Under the pieces are notes generated by a model. It was not told the origin of the DNA. It saw only the letters and a program-made list of their open reading frames with translations, and did no database searches. This document shows positions 32,470 through 44,728 of a DNA stretch of 64,000 bases, in pieces (the stretch's first letter is position 1; each line of letters begins with the position of its first letter). Position numbers and translations under genes: made by a program. Location: positions 11,408,001 to 11,472,000 of the forward strand of contig NW_025408667.1 in the NCBI RefSeq assembly GCF_020360975.1. Reading direction: 5' to 3'. The stretch comes from Hirsutella rhossiliensis. Lineage: Eukaryota; Ascomycota; Sordariomycetes; Hypocreales; Ophiocordycipitaceae.

Positions 32470-34437
32470 GTGCAGAACTCGTGGGTCCTGCTTCTGGAGC
32501 CGGAGGAAACCACGATTATTGACTTCCATATTCAGCTTGTGCTATACGGATTGGCCACCATCCTGTACAACCTCTACTTTCACCCGCTGGCGGCTTTCCC
32601 CGGGCCATGGCTCGGCCGCTCATCTCTTGTATGCCTCACAAAAAAGCTCGAGCGACCTGTAACCTTAAAGCTCACAAAACAATCAGCTCTGGAGGTTCAT
32701 ACATACGTCAACTGGACGCGTCCACGTGGCCATTGAGCAGCAGCATCGCAAGTTTGGTATGTCAGCGCCATGAGCTGGGCAAACAGTCCATCAACATAGT
32801 AACCTTTGTAGGACCAATCGTGCGCGTCTCTCCAAATGAACTCTCGTTTGGATCTGTGGAGTCATGGAAAGCCATATATGGTCATTCTAACTCAGAGAGG
32901 CCAACGCCAATCAAAGCTCCGTTCTACGAGATATTCGGCGCAGGGTTCAAGAAGCTCTGCATCGGCAGCGAGCGCGACCCCTCAAAACATGGAAACATGC
33001 GAAAAATGCTGTCCGCCGCGTTCTCGCAAAAGAGTCTGTTGGACCAGGAAAAGATTGTCAGCGACAAAATCGACCAGTTCGTCGAGATCATCGGCGTGAA
33101 GGGTTCGGCCGAGTCAGATGGCATTAACTTGACCAAGTGGTATGAGATGGTGTCCTTTGATATCCTCGGAGAAATGGCTTTCGGAGAATCGTTTTATAGC
33201 CTAGAAGCTGGTAGGTTCTAGCTCTTTCGCAAGGTTCGAAAAACGTGCCTTTGCTCTAACTGACATGTCGATGCCCGTAGGGAAGCCGCACTTTTGGTCC
33301 GATCTCGTCGAAGAACACCTCTACTTCATAACTTTACTTGATAATCTGAGCCGCATCGGTGCTCTTGCCAAGGCAGCTCGATTTCTCATCCCGTCCAACC
33401 TGCTGGTTCGAAACAAGAACTCTCAATATAGCCGTGCCAAAGTGGAGAGGTATTCTCTCATGTTCTTCGGTGAACACCTAGGTTTGGGCGGCTAACAATG
33501 TTGCAAGAATCTTGGCTATGAAAACAACACGCAAGGACTTCATCAGTCTGCTGGCACAAAAGGTGCGATGTGGGGAAGTGGACAAGGAGGAAATGACGGC
33601 TCACGTATCGACACTCGCGTAAGTGACCAGGCGCTCAACTTGCCGCCTTCCATCTATGTGAGATCGAGATCGTCTGGGGAATTTGGACTTGACAATTTAT
33701 GAACAGCATTGCTGGCGGAGAGACTGTTTCGACGTTTCTGGCTGCAACAACGTCTTTCCTCCTCAAGAACCCAGCCACCCTCAAACGCGTTACAGACGAG
33801 ATACGGGGATCATTCCAGTCGTATGAGGATATTACGGCCCAGGCCGCCCAGACGCTGCGCTATTTACAGTCAGTCATCAATGAAGGCCTGCGTCTGTATC
33901 CTCCTGGGTCGCAAGGGTTCCCGCGCATCTCGCCTGGCTTTCAAATTCATGGCCAACACATTCCACAAGGGGTATTTCATAATCAGCACCCACCTAATCA
34001 TCACATCAGAGTTTGAGCGACTCCGGGCTAACACTTCAGTCAGGCCGAGATATACACCAGTGCGTGGACCGTGACGCATGATCCCAAACACTTTCTTGAG
34101 CCAATGGAATTCAAGCCGGAGCGCTGGATGGACAAAAACAGCTCAGATGTAAAGGAAGCAAGTCAACCATTTTCTTTGGGACCGAGGGGATGCCTCGGGA
34201 GAAAGTATGCATTTGCTCCCGCCTGCGACGTACCATTCATGGCTGACTTGGGGTAGCTTTGCGTATATGGAGGTCAACCTCCTTCTTGCCAAGATGCTCT
34301 GGACATATGACCTTGATCTTGTGAACGACAAGGTTGATTTCATCAAAGACGGCCAAGTATTTGTCATGTGGTGGAAGCCGGAACTAAGGGTAAGGTTTCG
34401 AAGGAGGTCTTCCATTTCGAATGACCGGGAGATGTAG
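32470..34437 (+). CDS. Cytochrome P450 (P450-D), CYP65-like, eight exons
   Basis: Exons 32470-32628, 32687-32756, 32812-33210, 33281-33449, 33508-33618, 33707-33971, 34044-34204 and 34257-34437 give 504 aa with all phases matching. N-terminal anchor, LYFHPLAAFPGPWLG, FGPIVRVSPNELSFGSVESW, GSERDPSKHGNMRKMLSAAF, I-helix AGGETVSTF, ExxR as EGLR, FKPERWMD, and heme loop FSLGPRGCLGRN. Exon lengths 70 and 161 and most intron positions are shared with P450-B, showing common descent, but P450-B has two additional introns. At the position where P450-B has a GC donor, this gene has a normal GT (gtattc). It is the last intact cluster gene on the right; Helitron-associated DNA begins downstream. Confidence 0.9.
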
Positions 34438-35489
34438 CCAACAATGATGTGAGCTCAAGGAAGCACAGCGGGCACAGACGATGGAAATTAAGTCCATCTT
34501 GAAGCCCTTGAGGGAGTAGACTTAGGACTCAGTACTTCGCGAACCGCGCATCAAGACGCGTTGCTTCAACGAAGTTTCCACGTCAAGGCGACGCGCAAGT
34601 AAACAAACCAGGGTTGCTACGGGCCACTGACACCTAGTCCCACCTTTTTGCAGCCGTTGTCCAATTGTTGCACGTTTTGCGGCCGTCCATACAAAATTCG
34701 GGCCAATCAGAACTCGGGAAACTTATTGACCCCTGTCTGCACCAAACCCTCATTATTCGGGAAACGAGAGGAAGGCTCGCCAGCCGCGGCTCGCGCAAAG
34801 AAGCCTTTCGGAACGAAATTTGGCGACAAGAGAACCGGAGAAGAGTTGGCTACAGAAGAGAGAGAGAGAGTTGGCGACAGTAGATAGGAGACAGGAAGAA
34901 GAGTGAGGTCGAGATACGAGACACGGCGAGAGACGTAGAGCATTATCGTGAGTGAAACCGAGACAGAGCGTCGGGGAGGCAGGCTAGGCCGCTGGAGGGA
35001 GATTTTGTTTAAAAGGCGCAAACTCAGAGGGCGTGGAGAGACGGCAGGGTTGAAGAGAGATGTGAGTGGGTAATGCATGTCTGGGCGAGTGGAAGGCTCG
35101 GAAAATTTACATGTGCTACCGGTATAAGTCGTAGGTATAAACAGAATAAGGAGTATATTGGGAAGTTTTGACTTGATCGTCTTCATGAAAAGGAGAACAA
35201 GAAGAGAAGAGAATGTGCTATTCGAGCCTTTGGCAGTTGATTTTGAGGATGATGAGACATGTTGTCATGTTGTATTGTTTCGTTTGATGCTATAAAGTTT
35301 AGAGAATATTCTTGGGCGGACGTCGGGCGCGCAGTGGTCGGGAAGATATCGACGCGGGAGGTCTGATAGAGCCAGAGACGGATGTGTCTTGGTGATTGAC
35401 CTGTTCGGTGTCCGTCTCTGACTCTGCGGGGTCTTCCGGGGACAGAAAGGAGGAGGTATCGGATTTGGGGGAGTCTTGACCGTCACAGT
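34438..35489. other. Transition from cluster to Helitron-associated DNA
   Basis: No gene is supported. It contains a (GA)n run at about 34856-34872. The antisense open frame at 35186-34707 has no recognisable features. The left border of the Helitron is somewhere here or a little to the right; I could not find a convincing 5' TC terminus. Confidence 0.4.
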
Positions 35490-36712
35490 CGGTGATTATG
35501 GTGGAAGTTTCGGAGAAAGTCGCCGTCTCTTGGTTGGGGTTTGGTAGGGATCGGGCAATGACCGACTTGATGCCAGCATAAGGATCGACTGGGCCAGAAG
35601 CATGCGGCGTGGGGAGGCGGGGCTTTGGGCGGCCTTGCGTTTCTTCGTAGAGGTAAACCTGGCCAACGCAACGCTATAGTCCGAGGATGTGCCGACCGCG
35701 CTCTTGGGTGTCGTCGGCAGTAGTTGTGTTGCAGAAGCCTGGTCGGACATGGCCTTGTCGTGGAAAGTCCACGTGTCGGGGACGACGATGAAGATATAGT
35801 CTTGGTCGAAAGCCGGGGCATGTTTCATGATCTGGTGATCCAGTAAGCCGGCGATTTTGCCCGTACAGGTGAAGAGAGCGTTCGACTGGAACTGGCTGTC
35901 GCCCCTCTCGGTCATCTTCTTGCATAGGAGGTCCAAGGATTAGCGTGAATGGGGAAGATGACGAAAACTTGGAAGGGTGAAAGCCCTTGAAGGGGGTTTG
36001 CCGGGAATCCCAGGACAAATAAAGGTGGAGAGCTGGACAAAGCCGCAGCAGCTCAGCTGGGTGTCGTCAAGGGCCGCAGCCGAGTTTCCATGCAGGAGGT
36101 CGCGGCCGGAGCCGATGACAGGTCCCGTGAAGGAGACAATGGGTTGTATCGTTGGGAAAGTATCCACCGAGCTGAGGTGCGAGTGACAATTCTATGGATA
36201 TCGTCAGGGAGGGCAGTGGCGACAGAGATTTGGAGCATAGACTCACGGTTGGTAGCTGTGATCGCGTACTATAAGCGCGGGGACGGTGTATTCTGTGATG
36301 TTATCATCGTCCGACTCAAGCCATCACGTCGCTCGATTTCCCACGTCAGGGCAAAGGGATGAACACGGCCGACCATGAAGAACCATTGCTCGGTCCATTC
36401 CGAGGAGATTATCTGTTGGTTGTATATGGAAATGTTAAGGCTGAAGAAGATGCAGGTCGATGGATTACCAGTATCTGACCGGATTGCTGCATACTCCGGA
36501 GCCGACAGCCATGAGGGCGTGGGAAGGAAGACCCTCGCTAGGGTTTCTGCGTTGAGCCCTTTGAGACGATGCTCATTCTGGTAGGCGAACCTAGCCGGGC
36601 AGCCGGGCTGGACAAAGGCCATCATGGACATGTCGGCGCCAGCATTTTTCTGGCTGTCAAGAGGTTGCCGCGGGGAGGACGAGGTATCGACGTTGATCTG
36701 GGAGGCCGACAT
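35490..36712 (-). pseudogene. Antisense accessory ORFs next to the Helitron, frameshifted, function unknown
   Basis: Several minus-strand frames run consecutively: one starting MSASQINVDTSSSPRQ (36712), one around VSFTGPVIGSGRDLLHGN (about 36130), and one starting MDLLCKKMTERGDSQFQ (35936) with CTGKIAGLLDHQIMKHAP and YIFIVVPDTWTFHDKAM. They need at least one frame correction near 36320 and one intron (about gtgagt at 36231) to connect. I do not recognise a named family. The last block is the kind of compact beta-rich sequence expected of a single-strand DNA-binding accessory protein, but that is only a guess from its place beside a Helitron. Confidence 0.4.
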
Positions 36713-37392
36713 CGTGAGAACATGGCAGATGTAGTCACCGTGGAAGTGTAAATGAGGGGTTACGCAGAGTGGAGGTGGGCATCCTATAAAGCAGGTTTTC
36801 TTGCTGCTCGAAAGAGGGCTCGCGGCTAGGGTCGGGGAGACTTAAGAGTCAGAGAATGCTACCTAGGTGATAGATCAGAAGCGGGGTATGCGGAATGAGC
36901 TGGCGAGGTTCTTGAACAGTCTCGACCATCTGGTTCTATGGTCGTGAGTGAAGTAGGGAGCCGGGGGTTGGAAGTTGAGTAGGGGTGATGGCTATGTCGC
37001 GAGAAGTTGGAGGTCGGCGAACAGTAAGGTTAGTGTGGGTAAGTCTGCGGAGAAAGAAAGTCCAGCAGTACCCTTCGGTGTCATCGTTGCATGGAGTAGA
37101 TAGCAAAGGCGACAATAACGAATGAGAGTGAAGGAAAGAAGAGGTTATGGTAGAATTGCAGGGGTCCCTTTTTGACGGTCGTCGGTACTTGGATGGGCAT
37201 TGCGTGCGGCTGAGCGAGGCGGGTGCCGACCGTGTCGAGTCCACTATTGGGACACGGTGAAGTCGGATATAGGGGACGACCTGAGGAGGAGGATGCGAGT
37301 TGGTCACGAGAACTCTCCAACAGGGTTTGCAAGTCGAGACTCCGGTGGCTAGCGACTACAAGAGGACAGGCAGGGGGATCCTGGCTGTCGCT

Positions 37393-37986
37393 TTAGCATG
37401 AAGGCCGTTGATGCGACGTTGGTGGTGGCGAGGGAGCAAACCTAGCCGGGTAGTCCGGTTGCACGAGGGACACCGTGGACATGTTATCGCCGGCAGCCTT
37501 TTGGCTGTTGCTCGACGAGTGGAGTGGCAGATATTGATGGAGCAACTGATGCGCAAGGTGGGTGGGACGGCGTTGGAAGGGCCGGAGAGTATGGTTGGAA
37601 GTGTGCGGCGGGCGGTTGGCGCGGCCACCCCCTGTGCCGGAGGTCGGCAGTAGCCAGGGATTCGCTGGAGTGCGCAAAGAGAGCACGGCGATGGAAGGGC
37701 CGCCTTGGCAAAGCTGGGGTAGCAGGTCGCACGTGGAGACCAGCCGAGGGCCGGGACGGTGGACGCACATAGGGAGGGTAAATGGGGGATTACAAAGGGG
37801 TAGTAAGTAGTATTGCATCGCTTCGGTGCCATAGGCAAGCATTATAAGGGAAGAAACGCCACGGCCATGAGAGTAGTGATCGTTAGGAAGCTTCCCACTC
37901 GGAAAGAAATAGTGTACGCCAACAAGCGAGATTATCCAAGTGGAAGTGCTCCGGAGCCAAAACTTTCTAGCCTGTTGCCAATCCAC
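37393..37986 (-). pseudogene. Second, partial copy of the accessory ORF start
   Basis: The minus-strand frame contains SLVQPDYPARFAPS, which parallels AFVQPGCPARFAYQ in the accessory ORF at 36712-36269, and both are preceded by an SQK-A-G segment. This points to a diverged duplication of the accessory gene's 5' part. No further domain is visible. Confidence 0.35.
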
Positions 37987-38110
37987 GCTAGTCGACGTCG
38001 AGGAGGCGGTAGCATGGCGGACAGTCCTGCAGGGAAGCTAGCGAGGCGGCCGCTCACCGTGGAGCCTGTTCGTTGTCAGTCGAGGATGGAGAAGAGGGTA
38101 GGAACGGGGA

Positions 38111-41100
38111 GTGCCTGTTTCGGGGTGCGGAGATGATACAGGGCAACTCCGAGAAGGGCACGGAGCACGGGAGACAAGGTTGGGGCGGTTCGGGAGATAC
38201 AGATCAGTGGCGAATGAAGCATTAACGTTCCGGCTGATTCAGCCTAAGCAGTCTGCGGTCGAAGAAACCGCATGGAGAAAGCATGCAGAGGCAATCGCAA
38301 AGTCACTGCCGAGAAGACCGCCGCGAGGCGGTTTGCGGTCAAGCAGAGCACGGAAGTCCCGTAATTTGGTCAGCAGCGGAAATTCCGCGCAACGTCAGTC
38401 ACCGAGTCCGCTTCCGAGGTTCGTGTTGCCTACAGAACGTGGAGACCAGGGGGCAGTGGGCTCTAACAGTCCGCCCCTTCATCGGCCGTTTTTGCCCCAG
38501 GAGAGGGTCCTGAAGGTGACGGGCAGGGAGATAAGGCGGCGACCGGCGGTGTCCCGGGTGTTCGTTCGAAAAGGGACCGACGCTCCGACCTATCCAGCCC
38601 AAGGATACGACATTCCAAGACCTAAGACGAACGGCGCAATTTGCAGCATCGATTGCATGGGGTTTGCCCAAGCTCCGTCGGGGACCGGTTCGGCGGCCAA
38701 GGGCACAGGTGGGTGTGGACGATGGTGCAGCAGAGGCAGCGGACGGCTCGCTGCGCGGACAGAGGCAGTCCCGGAGGCGGAGATGAGAGCCCGTCTTCCT
38801 AGCCGGGATGGGCGCCCGATAAAACAGGTCCGAAGTGGAATCGGAAGGCATAGGAGACGGGAGCTGCAGGCCGAAGACCTGGCGAGTGTGCTGCGCTTTT
38901 TGGAGGAAGACTTTGCCTTGAAGGAGAGATTGTCTAACGATCAGACGTGGTGCACGCCAATACCGCTCGAGAGGAAGGTGTCGACGGTGCGAGACTTCTA
39001 TCAGGCGTTCCACGATGCGAGCACGTTGCCGATACGGACCTGCATGGTGTGCTACCGCAAGTGTACGAGAGGAGAGTTGAGGAGATTACATGGGATCATT
39101 GGCTGTCAAGCTGCGTACCAAAGGGCGGCCGCTCACCATTTTCATGCCGGAGTTGCTTTCCTGAGGGCGAGTCCGTGTCGGTGTGCGCCGAGTGTGGCCG
39201 ATGCCTGGCGCGCAGGAGCCTGTCGCCGGCGATCCACCTTCACAGTCGCCTTGGCTGCGAGCACATGTTCCCCGATGAGCTCAAGGGACTGACGCCGGTC
39301 GAAGAGAAGCTCATCTCGCTGAACTCATGTTACGGCTTTGTCACGAGATATAGCATTCCGGGCGGGCAGAGGCAGAGCGTGAGGTATCCGAGGCATGTCA
39401 GGGGCCACATCACGGTGTTTCCGAACAATGTGCAGGAGCTGGCCACCAAAGTGCTCCCGCACCCCCTTTTGCAAGCACTGGACGAGATCCACATCTCGTG
39501 GCAGGGCGCGGAGAAGCCGGCACCGAGCGACCTGTCGAGTCTCTTGTCGGTGAGGTGGCGGGTGGTTGAGAGGGCCTTTGTCTGGCTGAAGAGGAACAAC
39601 CCCCACTACGCTGAGATTGAGATCGACGCGGCGGAGATGGAGAGCTGGGGAGACTCGATACACGGGGTACCGTCGTCGGTGTGCGATCGTATGGAGCGGA
39701 ACGAGCCGTCTGGGTGGGAGAAAGCGCGGACGGCGCACGTTGTGCCGCCCACGGAACGCGCCATGGACGAGGAGGGCCGGTGGAGATCGAGGAGCTCTTC
39801 GCCCTGCTCAACCAAGGACAAGAAGCCGGCGGCCAGGGTGAAGGTCACGGGCCCAACGGAGAAGGCGCGGTTCGCGATGGAAGTGACGCCTGCCCCGACC
39901 AGAACGTTCCAGCGATCAACGAGGTGACGTCTTCTGGCATGTTCGCGCTCGACGGACCGCCAGACGTCGCGGACGTGGAGAAGCTGCAGTTTGCCTGTGA
40001 CGCTGTTGGTGAAGGTGCCGACGACGGCCGTGCGGGCCGAGAGCGTGGGTCGGGTCCCTAGCCGGGGTTCGGGGCGTGGCGACGGTGGTTGTGAGCCATA
40101 CATCCGGGTTTCGCGGGGGTGAGTTTACCGATTCCTTTGAGGCGTCCTTCCTTGCCAGGACGTTCCCGACCCTGTTCCCATTTGGCGTTGGGGACCAAGG
40201 CTGGTTGAAGAGACCATGGTCGACGCGGGAAGGTCACGGCCAACTTGCGAGGCAGGGCTGTCGAGGCAGAGGCGGCCGCGGAGACCCCGTATCGTCTCGA
40301 AGCTTGAACCTTCAGGCGTGGGCCGAGATCGTGCTCCGGCGCCATGGTGGTCGATTTGCACTGCACCACATCTTCGCATTTCTCGTCTTCAACATGGGGG
40401 TGCGGTCGAGGAACCGCCGGGTCAGCATGTTGAGTGTGGGGAGGAAGAACTTCCGCAAGGTAGAGTGCATCGTGCGTTCGATGACCACAGAAAGGCTAGC
40501 GGCGGCGAGGGTCGAGTTGGAGAGCTCGGGTAAGACGACCGATGGTGACGTGAAGGAGCTTCTCAGGAGCCTCTCGCTTTACGGCCACCGGCAGCCCATG
40601 TCGAGAGAGGTCCGTCTCAATATGCGGCGGAAAATCCAGTCGCTCATCGTCGGCTATGGCGTGCCGGCCATCTGGTTCACCATCAACCCGAACGACATTA
40701 CGAACCCGGTGAAGCTGCGACTGGCGGCATACCGCACACGCGATCCCGACGCGGCCGAGGAGTTCTTAGAAGGCCTTGGGGATGCGTATAAGCGGGCGCG
40801 GCTGGCGATATCGGATCCCATGAGCTCGGCCGTGTTCTTCCACCGCGAGATGAAGCTGTTCTTCGATCATTACGTGAAGGTCGGTGAAGAGTCGGTATTC
40901 GGGCGCATCGGCAAGTACTATGGCGCCGTGGAGACGAACGAACGAGGGGCGCTTCATGTTCACGGCTTGCTCTGGCTGCACGGGAACGCGCATCTCAGCT
41001 CGATGCTTGCCGACATCCACGGGGAGGATCAGGCGGCGTATCGCGAGCGAATCGTCCGATACATCGATAGCGTCTTCTCAGAGGTAAGAATGCCTACTAC

Positions 41101-42770
41101 CTAAGATGTGCCACCGGGAGCCTGAAGTACTCTTCTGATGGCCAAGTGGGGCCGGGTTGACGTGCAAGGCAGGATCTGGACCAGGAAAGTTTTTGCGCCG
41201 TGCAAGCGGAGCGATCTGTGACGGGCGGTATTGGTTTCCTGCTGGACAACGCCGCGCAGTTCTCGGCCGCGTTTATCGAGGAGGCCAACTTCTGTGCCGG
41301 CGCGACGCAGGTGCACACGCATAGCCCGACCTGTGTGAAGTATTCCTTGGGCAAAGGAGGGCGGAAAAGGGATCTCTGCCGGTTCAAGGCGCCATGGAGG
41401 TTAGTCGACAAGACCGCCCTCACGGCAGACGGGGTGCTGCAGATCCGGAGGACACACAGCATGGTCAATCGATGGAACGAGGCTATTGCTGTCGGGCTCC
41501 GGCACAACCATGATATTTCCTTCATTGCGACGCAGCGCAAGACCATGGCCCTCATCTATTATGTCACGAACTACGCGACCAAGGTGGAGGACCCGGTGTG
41601 GAAGCGTGTGGCGGCCGCGGCCGAGCTCCTGGCCGCCTCAACAGGTGATGGCACGGCCAACGGAGGGCGGGACGGTGGCGGAGACGCTGCCACCGATGAC
41701 CCTGTCAGGGAACAGGACGCGACAGTTCCTGATGAGAGTGGCGAACCGCGTGTTCACGGAGCGTCCGCTATCACAGGTCGAGGTCGTCGCTCACCTTCTC
41801 GGATATCCGGCCGAGTTCACCGACAGCAGCGCGTGGACGTACCTGAACTGTTCTCTGCTGTACTGGGAAGTCTTTCGGCGATGGCGGCATCTCCGAGAAG
41901 CCAGTGGCGCTGCGGCTATGGATGACACCTTGGATGAGTCGGTCGTCGTCGAAGAAGAAGGCCTGAGAATCTCCCACGTCGAGGCGTACCAGCACCGGGA
42001 GAGCTGCTGAAAGGCCTATGCCTGTATGACTACATATCGATCGTCAGACTGAAACGCATCGGCAACGACGAGAGCTGGGCGGCTTGGGGAGATGTCTTTC
42101 GAGGATGGATGGGCGCCGGGACGACGCTGGGTTCAGGTGCTCAGGCGGCCGGGCAAGCACGCTACCGTCTGCCTCGACGGCTACCTGAGCAAGGACTTCA
42201 CCTACGATGACGAGTCGTGCTACCGGAGGTGTGTATGGCAACTGCTCTGTCGGCGGGCGTTATCGGAGAGGCTAACCCACCCCCTGAAGGGCAGCCGTGC
42301 AGCATCTTGCGCTGTTCGTGCCGTGGGAGTCCTTCCTGGGCGAAGGAACAGGTGAGATCAACAGCATCTGGGCGCGGGCTCGAGACGCTCTGGCCCCGAG
42401 AATATCATGTCTCGTCGACAACGTGCAGCTGCTTCGACGATCCGCCGAAGACGCAAAACGCGACGCCAAGCAATGGGCAGCCTCGTCCGGCGATGGCGAC
42501 CCGACGGTCGCACACGTCGAGGAGGGTGGAGCAGGCGAGGCGGGCGCGGAGTCTGCAGCGACATATCAGCCCAACAGCATCGGAGACGCAACGCGGCTCA
42601 TCGACGTCGTCCGAGGTGCAGTGGGAGCGAATCAGGTGACGGCCAAGTCGCCGGAGCTCATGGCAATGATACAGCAGCTCTGTCGGTTTCAGCAATCGGC
42701 GCTGCGCTCGACGGCCGAGCTCGAGGCCACGGCGCTGATCGAACGAGGGAGAGGCGGTTAAGAATGCCAG
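38111..42770 (+). pseudogene. Helitron Rep (HUH endonuclease) region, multiple frameshifts
   Basis: The first frame (38111-39292) ends with a zinc-like segment around LPIRTCMVCYRKCTRGEL. The next (38947-39927) continues with LGCEHMFPDELKGLTPVEEK, HVRGHITVFPNNVQ and LHPLLQALDEIHISWQ-like sequence. The Rep core is at 40076-41104: WFTINPNDITNP, then NERGALHVHGLLWL with the paired histidines (HVH). The Tyr motif MALIYYVTNYATK follows at about 41548-41586 in the frame 41200-41925. Frame changes occur near 39780, 40210, 41100-41190, 41690 and beyond 42000. An intact Rep nicks and joins DNA ends in rolling-circle transposition. All three catalytic motifs survive in sequence, but no continuous protein is possible. 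Confidence 0.85.
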
Positions 42771-43099
42771 GGCGGGTATTTTCCGGGGCCGCACTACCGC
42801 CGCAGGATCAGGTCAAGGCTATCAAGTCGCAGCAGGTAAGTGCCTCGAAGGAGAGGAGAGGATGATCCAAGGGATACAAAGCACGCCCGCCGCCTGGGAA
42901 AGCGATCGCCGCGCAGCGTTGCGAAGGGTGATGACCGGTTTCGGGAGGACGAGGTCGAAATGACGATGGCCGACTCCGACGAGACCGCTATCGACGCAGG
43001 GGCGGGAATGGACGTTCAGTTTGGCCCATCAACCTCCTTCCTCGCGGCGGGCAAGGTGTTGGCAACGCGGCTGACGCTGAACAAGAGGCAGTCCATCGC

Positions 43100-44728
43100 T
43101 TTTCTGATAATATGCCGCCAGCTCGATTTGATGCAGCAGACCGACGGGGCGATGCCTGCCAGCTGCGCCAGTTCGTCGGTGGCGAGGGCGGTACCGGCAA
43201 GTCGCGAATCATCGAGGCACTCGTCGAGCTGTTCAGTAAAAAGAGCCTTTCGAATCGTCTGCTGATCACGGCGACGTCGGGGACTGCGGCGGCGCGGATC
43301 AACGGCATCACGATCCACTCCGCCTGCGGGTTCACCAAAGACCAAGGGGCGGGGGGCGCGAACATGGTCAAAGACCTTGACGGGGTGCGGCTGCCGAAAC
43401 AGGCGGAGCGGTTCATCCACGGCCAGTCTCGAATGGATTGGCAGGAGAAGGATGTGCTCGTCATCGACGAGGTGAGCATGCTCGGGGCGCGGACGCTGCA
43501 CGCCGTGAACGAGCGGCTTCGCCGGCTTCGCGGATCGCGGCAAGATTTCGGGGGGATCCCCATCGTCCTCTTCTGCGGAGATTTTCAGCAGTTCCGGCCG
43601 GTCCAAGAGAGGTCGATCGTCCTGCCTAGCGCGGCCATCTCGTGGGACGTAGACAACTCGTTCAAGGCCGAGCAGCGTCACCAGCACGACAAAGCGCACG
43701 CACTGTGGAAGAGGTTCACGACGGTCGTCATGCTGGACGAGCAGATGCGCGCCGCCGGCGACCCGGAGCTGCAGAGGCTGCTGAAGCGGATCCGTCTAGG
43801 CGTGCAGGATCGCACGGATCTAAACCTCCTCAACTCAAGGTGCTACCGGGAGGAAGGCGGATCCCTTGGGAGACGGGCATCACCGTGGTGACGCCGCTCA
43901 ATAGGAATCGGTGGAACCTGAACATGGAGGCGAGCCTGGCGTTCCGGGTCCAGCAGCGGTCGACGATGCGCATTTTCATCTCCGAGCACAAGTGGAAGGA
44001 GGAGCTGCCGACGGAGGAAGAGGCGATCATGATACTCAACCAGGGCGACGATAGCGCGATCCCGGTGCCGGCCGTCTTCATGTTCGTGGCCGGGATGCCC
44101 ATCGTCGTGAACCACAACACCCACCAGGGGCTGAAGCTAGTGAACGGCGCGAGCTACTCGGCGGTGGAGGTCATTGTCGACAAGGCGTACCCGGGCATCG
44201 GATCTCGGCCGATATGACGATCCACTTCGGGCCGCCGGCGGGATCATTCTCGAATCGGAGACGACGAGATATCTCCACTTCGTCGGGATGCCGCCGGGCA
44301 CGATCTTGTTGACACCCATGACCGTTAAGATACAGTGCCAGCGAAAAAGGCCGTGGCAACGCAACGACGTCAGCCGAAAGGGTTTGCCGTGCGCAGCAGC
44401 GTTCGCGTGCACGGACTACAAGGTGCAGGGCAAAACGCTGGAGCGCGTGGCCCTCGAGCTGCGAGGGACACGGACGACGAAGATGGATGGAACGGTGGTG
44501 CCCTCGCAGTGCGACCCGTACGGCCTGTACGTGCAGCTATCGCGCTGCCGAACTCTAGACGGCATCATGCTCGTGTCCAAGGTGCGGGACAGAGACTTGG
44601 TGGGCAACCGGGTCCCCGAGGAGATGACTGCCGCACAGGCCAGGCTCGAGGTACTGAGCGAGAGGACCGTTGAGGAGGCGTTGCGCTGGCTGGACGGTGA
44701 TGCTGAAGAGTCAAGGCGGCCGCGCTAG
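43100..44728 (+). pseudogene. Helitron PIF1-like helicase region, frameshifted
   Basis: Walker A is GGEGGTGKS (about 43180-43206), Walker B is VLVIDEVSML (about 43456-43485), followed by LFCGDFQQFRPV and LDEQMRAAGDPELQ, all in the frame 43112-43891. The middle part is in the frame 43642-44217 (GITVVTPLNRNRWNLN, FVAGMPIVVNHN). The C-terminal part is in 44174-44728 (FACTDYKVQGKTL, YVQLSRCRTLDGI). Two or more frame changes separate these superfamily 1 helicase motifs. In a working element this domain unwinds DNA during transposition. Confidence 0.85.

Noticed and set aside
34707..35186. Antisense open frame rich in Ser/Leu next to a GA repeat
   Set aside because: Low complexity and without family features; probably chance.
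38111..44728. Helitron frameshifts explained as introns
   Set aside because: Most breaks lack usable GT...AG pairs at the required phase. One (about 41083-41190, starting gtaaga) could be a real intron, but the others cannot be removed this way.
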